From positions 1,984,001 to 2,048,000 of the forward strand of contig JAJHOH010000001.1 of NCBI GenBank assembly GCA_021651055.1: 64,000 nt of DNA, written 5' to 3'. The DNA is from Candidatus Manganitrophus morganii. GTDB taxonomy: Bacteria; Nitrospirota; Nitrospiria; SBBL01; Manganitrophaceae. The notes beneath the pieces are model-generated. The model was not told the DNA's origin and made no database searches. It worked only from the letters and a program-made list of their open reading frames with translations. Positions 58,463 through 64,000 of this stretch are shown here, in pieces. A program made the translations under genes and the position numbers. The first letter of the stretch is position 1. Every line of letters starts with the position of its first letter.

Positions 58463-58505
58463 CAAGAGCGGGAAGGGGCAAGTCGCCTTCCAAATTTTCG
58501 CGATT

Positions 58506-58919
58506 CTATTGCACCTTTCGCTTTGAAAGGAGAATTTTCTCCCCTTCCTTAAAGGTAACCTGAATCTTGTCCCACGAAAGACGCTGGGTCACCACCCCAA
58601 GGCCAAACTGGGCATGATCGATTAAATCATTCTGCTTGAAGGGACCGGCAAAGGTATACGGCTGCTTCTTTTTTGATGAGGATGACTGGACCAACTGTTC
58701 CCAAGCATGCTCCAGCTTGGTCTGTTTTGCGGCCTTTCGGGCGGGGGACTCTCCCGCCGCAGGATTGACATACCGATGGAGCCCGCCGCACGTCTTACAC
58801 TGCACCTTGGCAACCCGCTCTCCCACCATCGCTGCAATTGTATGGTCGAGGGGAAGCTTACACTTCGTGCAAACCGAAGTGATCTCTTCTCCAACCTGAT
58901 ATTTTTTCGTTGTACTCAT
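58506..58919 (-). CDS. Zinc-ribbon protein with C-terminal SH3-like domain
   Basis: The 137-residue protein has a four-Cys ribbon (VCTKCKLPLDH, VQCKTCGGLHRY) near the N terminus, a basic linker, and a C-terminal part (FKQNDLIDHAQFGLGVVTQRL, KIQVTFKEGEKILLS) like the CarD/SH3-type segment of small DNA- or RNA-polymerase-binding proteins. The ATG at 58919 follows AAGGGTG. Proteins with this make-up are common in Desulfobacterota and Nitrospirota and have no known function. Confidence 0.72.
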   Translation of the reverse strand: MSTTKKYQVGEEITSVCTKCKLPLDHTIAAMVGERVAKVQCKTCGGLHRYVNPAAGESPARKAAKQTKLEHAWEQLVQSSSSKKKQPYTFAGPFKQNDLIDHAQFGLGVVTQRLSWDKIQVTFKEGEKILLSKRKVQ

Positions 58920-59090
58920 TGCACCCTTTCTCAAAAAGTTTGGTTCATTTTACTCCTTTTTGAGGGAAAATGCCACCTTAAACAATGAGGGGACTGGGGG
59001 TGCGCTCGAAGTGTAAATACGTCGGTAAAAAACAGGGCTCTCCGATCAGAATCACCTGGGATAGATCGTTAACCCATTGAAAAAACCTTT

Positions 59091-59136
59091 GCCCGCCGGC
59101 GGTTCGCCCTACAATATCGGACGGCCGCCGGCGGGC
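59091..59136. repeat. Long GC inverted repeat
   Basis: GCCCGCCGGCGG (59091-59102) and CCGCCGGCGGGC (59125-59136) pair perfectly over 12 bp with a 22-nt loop. On the minus strand it is followed, after five bases, by TTTTTT, so it might terminate the lipoprotein gene, about 45-90 nt beyond its stop. It may also be a dispersed repeat. Confidence 0.55.
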
Positions 59137-59178
59137 ACTGACTGATGCCTGCGGATAAGACGTCATTTACAAACGGAT

Positions 59179-59718
59179 CTACCGACTCGGTTCTTCATCG
59201 GTGTTCGGCACAAAGAGTTCATTCTTTGGGTCCATGAACTCATTGTCCAAACCCGGTTCGTCGACAAGATTGCGGCCTCCGCCCATTCCTTCGAATTCCT
59301 CTTCATCCCCGATCACCTCTCTGGCGACAATCACCGGGTCTCCTTCTTCAATGTTTTCTGTCACCTCCGAATCGAATTCGGTCTCAAGATCCCGCTCAAT
59401 CTCGCTGCGGTCGAATCGCCGGACCGTCCCGGTCACCTCCACGTTTTTTCCTTTCAGATCTTGTGTCACTGAAAGGGGATGCTCCGCAATCACGAAAATT
59501 GATTCTCCTCCATTATCTTCAATCGTAAACGCCCTATTTCCATAGGACTCTTCAATCTCCCCCTGGAGCTTTACCTGTTCTCCAATGTGATCTCCCGGTT
59601 TCTCGGCAACTTCTTCGACCCGGACATTCTCGGTAGCGCATGCCGCCAACAGGAAAAGAGAGAAGAAACCCCCTATCCACTTCAACGGATTAAGGTAACG
59701 ATTTTGATTTTGAATCAT
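59179..59718 (-). CDS. OB-fold-like lipoprotein
   Basis: The 179-residue protein has a lipobox ending LLAAC (about Cys27). The mature N-terminal part (GDHIGEQVKLQGEIEESYGN, AFTIEDNGGESIFVIAEH, GKNVEVTGTVRRFD) looks like a tRNA-anti/OB-fold such as in YdeI/BOF proteins; the rest is acidic and low in complexity. The ATG at 59718 has a strong GGAGGAG. No function is known. Confidence 0.72.
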   Translation of the reverse strand: MIQNQNRYLNPLKWIGGFFSLFLLAACATENVRVEEVAEKPGDHIGEQVKLQGEIEESYGNRAFTIEDNGGESIFVIAEHPLSVTQDLKGKNVEVTGTVRRFDRSEIERDLETEFDSEVTENIEEGDPVIVAREVIGDEEEFEGMGGGRNLVDEPGLDNEFMDPKNELFVPNTDEEPSR

Positions 59719-60021
59719 GATCTCCTCCATGTGTATGTCTATTAGATGGCCTCTCATGCTCCGGCAGAGAGACAAGGTCTAACTCAGCCGAAAGCGACCG
59801 CTGCAATAAGGTCCATCTATAACTCAGCTTAGACATTTTATTCGGGGGTTGGCAATTCTTCCAAAAGGAGTAGAGAAGAATCGCCCGATGGAGGGGTGTT
59901 GTGCATCGAAGGGAAGCCACCTTTTGCTTCTGAGTGGAAGCGAAGCAACGACATTGTTCAAAGCACATACAGTGGCGTAGACAAAATCACCGCTGAAAGA
60001 GGTCTGCAAGATTTTCAGCCA
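59719..60021. other. Intergenic region
   Basis: About 300 bases separate the lipoprotein gene start from the 3' end of the aminopeptidase gene on the same strand. I see no gene, promoter of good quality, or repeat in it. Confidence 0.4.
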
Positions 60022-62619
60022 TTAAAACTGCCGGATCAGCGGCTTGGTCCCACTCCCACGCTCCTGAAGCCAGCGGGAGAGGGGGATTAGCTGGCGCTCT
60101 TTGAAGCGGATGCCGATCTGCATGAACTCCAGCGTCTGCGCCAGCGCCCGTTCGGCGGCGGCGACCCGGTTGGCCGGGTCGCTGAAGAAAGCGTGGATCT
60201 CCTGGTACCACGCGTCACGCCACAAGGCGCGGGTTCCCTGGATAATCCGCATGGCGCCGACGCTCCCCCCCTTCTGGCGCAGCGGCTGCCAGCGGGCTTT
60301 GATGAAATTCCACGCCTCCTCCTGCGCCGTCGGGTTGGCGAGCAGATACCGAACCGGCTTCCAGACGTCCTGCGAGCGGACCTCTTCCGAGAGAGAAAAC
60401 TCCAAGAGCTTCCGGGCCAGATCGGGCTTGGCAAAATCGGCCAGCGCCAAGAGGTACCGGTCGCGATCTTCGGGGGTCGCGGCGGTTTTGAATTTCTGGA
60501 CGAAGCGGTCGAATCCGGAGCCGCCGTCGGTCCGGGCGGTCAGACGAACAAGCGGCGTGGTCAGGGTCGGATCGATCGAGGTCGGCTTCGCCTGATACCG
60601 TGTCCACCGCCGGGGGAGCTCCGAGAGGATCTCTTCATCCTGCGCCAGCGCCCCCATCGCCCAGAGGGCGGCGGCGCGGGTGAGCCGCCGCTCATCATCC
60701 TCCCCGGGCGCCGGGTCCCAGCCGACCTCTTTCCAGACCGGCTCGAAGAACTCCTTCACGAGCGCCTGAAACTTCGGCCGATCCTTCGGCATCACCAGCT
60801 GATTCGAAAGGGTCTCGAAGTATCCCGCCGCCGCCTCGACCACGACACGGGTTGCATCCCCCTTGAACCGGACGAGCATCTCCATGAAGGTCACGATCGA
60901 GAGATCGCCGCTGACGCTCAGGGCCCAGAGATGATTCAAAAATCCAATCCGCTCCGGGGCGGAGAGGGCCGTCGTCGCGATCGGCTGAAGGGCGTCTCGG
61001 AGGGGACGGTTGTATTCGGTCCGGAAAAAGCCCCTCTCCTCTGCATTCCCGTAGACCCAGCGGACCGCCCCATTTCCGGGAAGGGGGACCGGGGTGACCC
61101 GGTTCTTGAGAAGCACCCGGTGGGTCTGAAGACCGGTGTCATCTTCGTATTTCAACGTAAAAGGGACCGACCAGAGGAGCGGGGAAGCCTCGCCGACGGC
61201 GCGGCCGGCCGCGAAGAACCGCCGCTGCTCGACCGTAAGATTCCGGAACTGGCTCTCGGAGGCCTCCAGGGAAATAAGGGGGAAGCCCGGTTGGGTAAAC
61301 CAATCTTTGGCGATCGCCGAAACCGGCTGGCCGGAGGCCGCTTCCAAGGCGGTCCAAAGATCGGACGAGACGGTGTTTTTGTACTGGTGCGCCTTCATAT
61401 AGTCGCGAATCCCTTTTCTGAAGGCCTCTTCTCCCAAGAACTGCTCGATCATCCGAAGACAGGCGGCCCCCTTCTCGTAGGTCAACGCGTCGAACATCTC
61501 TTCGATTTGCGCCGCGCTGGTCACCTTCGCCTGAATCGGCCGGGTGCTCTGCAACGCGTCGACACCGAGGGGAATCTGCTTCTCCTGCTGAAACTCCACC
61601 CAGGAGTTCCACTCCGGCCGCCACTGATCGACGATCTTCACCGCCAGCCAGGTGGCGAACGCTTCATTCAGCCAGAGATCGTCCCACCACTCCATCGTCA
61701 CCAGGTTGCCGAACCATTGGTGGACGATTTCGTGGGTGATGACATTGGCGACCCCCCGCTGGGTCCCGGTCGAGGCGAGCGTTTCATCGAGCAAAAGGCG
61801 GGAGTCGCGGAAGAAGATCGCCCCCCAGTTCTCCATCGCCCCCATGGCGAAGTCGGGAACGCTGACGAGATCGAGTTTGGGATAGGGGTAGGGGAGATCG
61901 AAATAATCGTTCAGGAGGGGAAGGACCGCCGAGGTCACTTTCAGAGCAAAGTCGCCGAGGTGAAGCTGGCCTGGCACCGTCCAGAGGGCGACGCGGGTCC
62001 CGGCCACCTCGATCTCCTTCGATTCCAGGCGCGCGACCGCCAAGGCGAGAAGGTAGGTCGACATGACCGGCGTTTCATCGAAGGCGACCGTCTTCATTTT
62101 TCCATCGGCCTTCTGATCAACCACCGGCATGTTCGAGAGGGCGGTCAGATGTACGGGAATCGTGACGGTGAGGCGAAACCGAGCCTTCAACCCCGGCTCA
62201 TCGAAAGAGGGAAACATCCGGCGGGCGTCGGTCGCCTCGAACTGCGTGAAGGCGTAGGTCTCGCCGCCGGCCTGCGCTTCATAGAGGCCGCGAAGCTGCC
62301 GGTTCAGTTTGCCCGAAAACCGAAGCTGCAACGCGGCCGGTCCGGCCGGGATCGCTTCGGGGAAATGGAGGGTGATCGTTTCGGAAGGAGAATCGGCGGA
62401 GACGCGGGCCGGAAGAGACGCGCCGCTTCTTCCCCCCGTCGCCTGAGAAACCTCCAGCTCCAAGGCATGGAGGGTGACGGCATCGGTCGGCTCCGCCACC
62501 TGAATTTCAATCGTCACCTCCCCTTCGAACCGACGCTCCTCGGGAACAACGGTGAGTCGAAGATGGTACAGCTCAGGCCGGACCCGCCCCGGCAGGCGTC
62601 CTTCGATCAATGGGCTCAT
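60022..62619 (-). CDS. M1-family aminopeptidase (PepN/ERAP type)
   Basis: The 865-residue protein has the M1 hallmarks GAMEN (260-264) for the N-terminal residue of the substrate and the zinc site HEIVH (296-300) with Glu319 (LNEAFATW). The N-terminal beta domain (PELYHLRLTVVPEERRFEGEV) and a helical C-terminal domain (from about 520) complete the fold. The ATG at 62619 follows AGGAG; a 20-codon extension upstream overlaps an inverted repeat. No signal peptide, so it is a cytosolic peptidase that trims peptides. It is 147 nt after the response-regulator gene. Confidence 0.95.
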   Translation of the reverse strand: MSPLIEGRLPGRVRPELYHLRLTVVPEERRFEGEVTIEIQVAEPTDAVTLHALELEVSQATGGRSGASLPARVSADSPSETITLHFPEAIPAGPAALQLRFSGKLNRQLRGLYEAQAGGETYAFTQFEATDARRMFPSFDEPGLKARFRLTVTIPVHLTALSNMPVVDQKADGKMKTVAFDETPVMSTYLLALAVARLESKEIEVAGTRVALWTVPGQLHLGDFALKVTSAVLPLLNDYFDLPYPYPKLDLVSVPDFAMGAMENWGAIFFRDSRLLLDETLASTGTQRGVANVITHEIVHQWFGNLVTMEWWDDLWLNEAFATWLAVKIVDQWRPEWNSWVEFQQEKQIPLGVDALQSTRPIQAKVTSAAQIEEMFDALTYEKGAACLRMIEQFLGEEAFRKGIRDYMKAHQYKNTVSSDLWTALEAASGQPVSAIAKDWFTQPGFPLISLEASESQFRNLTVEQRRFFAAGRAVGEASPLLWSVPFTLKYEDDTGLQTHRVLLKNRVTPVPLPGNGAVRWVYGNAEERGFFRTEYNRPLRDALQPIATTALSAPERIGFLNHLWALSVSGDLSIVTFMEMLVRFKGDATRVVVEAAAGYFETLSNQLVMPKDRPKFQALVKEFFEPVWKEVGWDPAPGEDDERRLTRAAALWAMGALAQDEEILSELPRRWTRYQAKPTSIDPTLTTPLVRLTARTDGGSGFDRFVQKFKTAATPEDRDRYLLALADFAKPDLARKLLEFSLSEEVRSQDVWKPVRYLLANPTAQEEAWNFIKARWQPLRQKGGSVGAMRIIQGTRALWRDAWYQEIHAFFSDPANRVAAAERALAQTLEFMQIGIRFKERQLIPLSRWLQERGSGTKPLIRQF

Positions 62620-62640
62620 AGATCTCCTGTCTAAAGATAA

Positions 62641-62727
62641 AATGACGTGAGGCGTAAAGGGTGAGGCGTTAGGGGTCAAGTCAAAAGAGTTAAATCTTAC
62701 TCCTAACGCCTCACATGTTTCGTCATT
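62641..62727. repeat. Large inverted repeat with nested arms
   Basis: GTGAGGCGTTAGGGGT (62661-62676) pairs with ACTCCTAACGCCTCAC (62699-62714) with one mismatch around a 22-nt loop. Outer arms AATGACG (62641-62647) and CGTCATT (62721-62727) also pair, and a direct repeat of GTGAGGCGT lies within the left arm. It sits between the regulator and aminopeptidase genes. Confidence 0.75.
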
Positions 62728-62766
62728 ATAAGACAGACCGGTGCCGAGGGCAAGCCGGAAGGCGAT

Positions 62767-63558
62767 CTATTTGGTTTGGAATTGTGTGCGGTAGTCGGAG
62801 GGGGATTTCCCCATCTTGCTCAGAAAGACTTTGCTGAAATAACCTTGCTCTGAGAAACCGACCTCGCAACTGATCTCTTTGATCGTTCGATGCGGATCTT
62901 TGAGGAGCTGAATCGCGCGGTCGATCCGGATGGCGGTGAGGTAATCGTGAAAGCCGACGCCGCACTCTTTTTTAAACGAGGCCGAAAGATATTTCGGATG
63001 AAGCGAAACCGCTTGACCGATCTCCTCCAGCGAAAGCTCCGGCGAGCTGTAGTGCCGATCGATGTATTGCACCGCGCGGCGCATTTTCAGCGAGAGATGA
63101 TCGAAGTCGATTTTCAGATTCCGGTGCACCCGCTCGAAGGGATCGGAGCTGAGGAGGCGGGCGATTTTTTGTTCTAGTTGATCGAGATTCCACGGCTTGT
63201 CGATAAAGCCGTTGGCGCGCACATCCAACAACTGCGTCAGCAGCTCTTTGGTGCCGTATGCGCTGGTAAAGAGGATCGGGACCACCCGGTCGATCTGGCG
63301 GATCCTTCGGTAGAGGGTCACGCCGTCGGTCTCTCCCAGGCGATAATCGAGGATGATCAGATCGAGATCCCTTCTTTCCTGGACAATGCGAAGGGCATCG
63401 TCTGCTTTCTCTTTCTTGATCAGCTGATATTTGTCTTGGAGGATGATCTCCAACGACTGCAGGACCGATGCATCGTCATCCACCGCCAAGATGGTTTTCT
63501 TGTGGGGATCGGGTCCGAGGGTGGCGATCTCTTTTGCTTCTAAGTCTGTCAGGGCCAT
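62767..63558 (-). CDS. Response regulator with AraC-type DNA-binding domain
   Basis: The 263-residue protein has a receiver domain (TILAVDDDASV, DLIILDYRLGETDG, LFTSAYGT, and the Lys of FIDKPW) and an AraC-family double HTH at about 165-263 (LSLEEIGQAVSLHPKYLSASF, IKEISCEVGFSEQGYFSKVF). It should be activated by phosphorylation and bind DNA as a dimer. I chose the ATG at 63558, which follows a GGAAT; the frame extends 23 codons beyond. A TATAAT lies at 63593-63598 on the minus strand. No partner histidine kinase is in the window. Confidence 0.88.
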   Translation of the reverse strand: MALTDLEAKEIATLGPDPHKKTILAVDDDASVLQSLEIILQDKYQLIKKEKADDALRIVQERRDLDLIILDYRLGETDGVTLYRRIRQIDRVVPILFTSAYGTKELLTQLLDVRANGFIDKPWNLDQLEQKIARLLSSDPFERVHRNLKIDFDHLSLKMRRAVQYIDRHYSSPELSLEEIGQAVSLHPKYLSASFKKECGVGFHDYLTAIRIDRAIQLLKDPHRTIKEISCEVGFSEQGYFSKVFLSKMGKSPSDYRTQFQTK

Positions 63559-63767
63559 AGGTTTATTCCTATACAGGATGATTTCAAGCTTTATTATACC
63601 CGATGAATCCAAACGTGGGGAAGCCAAATTCCCCCTTCTCGACTGAAAAAGAAAATCGAGAAGGGGAGGAAAGAGGTAAAGTTATCTAAGAAAAAAGTAG
63701 GTCGGAACAAGTCGAAGGGGAGAAATACCGAAGGATGCGGGAGGAAAATCCCCTTTAATTCTCGTCA

Positions 63768-64000
63768 CTAAGACCATTCTGGCAGCCTCGTGATGATCTC
63801 CCATTCTTCGGGAGTCACCGGTGTAATGGAGAGCCGGTTTCCTTTTCGAAGAACCATCATCGATTTCAACGCCGGGATCTCCTTCAACCTTTTTAGGGTA
63901 ATCACCTCCCGGCATGCTTTTTTAAATCGAAGATCGACCATGAACCAAACCGGCTGACTCGACAGACTTTGGGGGTCGTAATATTTATTTTTCGGATCCC
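63768..64000 (-). CDS. EVE-domain protein, C-terminal fragment
   Basis: The last 77 codons of the gene lie in the window: it starts beyond base 64000 and stops at TAG 63770-63768. The fragment reads DPKNKYYDPQSLSSQPVWFM at its start, then VDLRFKKACREVITLKRLKE and ITPVTPEEWEIIT, which matches the C-terminal half of EVE domains (PKNKYYD, RWFMVDVRF-like). EVE domains are PUA-like and bind modified bases in DNA or RNA. Stand-alone EVE genes are common in bacteria. Confidence 0.85.
   Translation of the reverse strand, partial: DPKNKYYDPQSLSSQPVWFMVDLRFKKACREVITLKRLKEIPALKSMMVLRKGNRLSITPVTPEEWEIITRLPEWS

Overview
The window is a GC-rich (about 60%), tightly packed bacterial chromosome segment from a Gram-negative (diderm) organism. 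Several genes encode lipoproteins with a lipobox, one is an LpoB-type activator, and there are sigma-54 promoters and a sigma-54 activator. The block rho-rpmE / prfA-prmC-murA-his together with yqeY-dnaG-(rpoD) is the kind of arrangement found in Nitrospirota and some Desulfobacterota. Nitrospirota is my best guess, but no 16S or marker phylogeny could be run. I found no rRNA, tRNA, CRISPR array or insertion sequence.

Region 1 (1-13.3 kb, minus strand) is housekeeping. It holds rho-rpmE with a consensus promoter and a leader of about 380 nt, then prfA-prmC-murA fused to a histidine operon (hisG-D-B-H-A-F-IE) and a HIT protein. After a perfect sigma-70 promoter come yqeY, dnaG and the first codons of what should be rpoD. 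Region 2 (13.8-18.6 kb, plus strand) is an envelope-lipoprotein cluster (LPP20-like, LpoB-like, a COG3014-type lipoprotein, a second LPP20-like protein) plus a formylglycine-generating-enzyme-like protein.

Region 3 (18.9-43.9 kb) is the most interesting part. A sigma-54 activator with a degenerate receiver (plus strand) faces a minus-strand operon of about 20 kb. That operon encodes a complete-looking contractile injection system (CIS): sheath, tube, T4-gp26-like chaperone, Pvc16-like cap, AAA+ ATPase, CIS tube/hub proteins, LysM, gp27-like hub, gp5-like spike, gp25-like wedge, J-like baseplate, tail protein and a giant DUF6519-type protein. There are no capsid, portal, terminase or integrase genes, and no T6SS membrane complex. 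Divergent from it, behind a near-consensus sigma-54 promoter, lie an unusual esterase-subtilisin fusion and a peptidoglycan-binding lysozyme-like enzyme; these are candidate cargo or release genes. Short palindromes that all begin with TAGGGGCG are scattered through this operon and the his operon.

Region 4 (43.9-52.5 kb) holds a HicBA toxin-antitoxin pair, a protealysin-like M4 protease with an emfourin-like inhibitor that here is a lipoprotein, a streptogramin-lyase-like beta-propeller, a tandem pair of PAS-GGDEF-EAL proteins (one with a ruined GGDEF), a response regulator, and a tiny membrane protein behind a perfect sigma-54 promoter. Region 5 (52.6-64 kb) holds small zinc-ribbon and hypothetical proteins, a UbiB/AarF-type kinase, an erythromycin-esterase family protein, an ATP-dependent DNA ligase, an OB-fold-like lipoprotein, an M1 aminopeptidase, a receiver-AraC regulator and the end of an EVE-domain protein.
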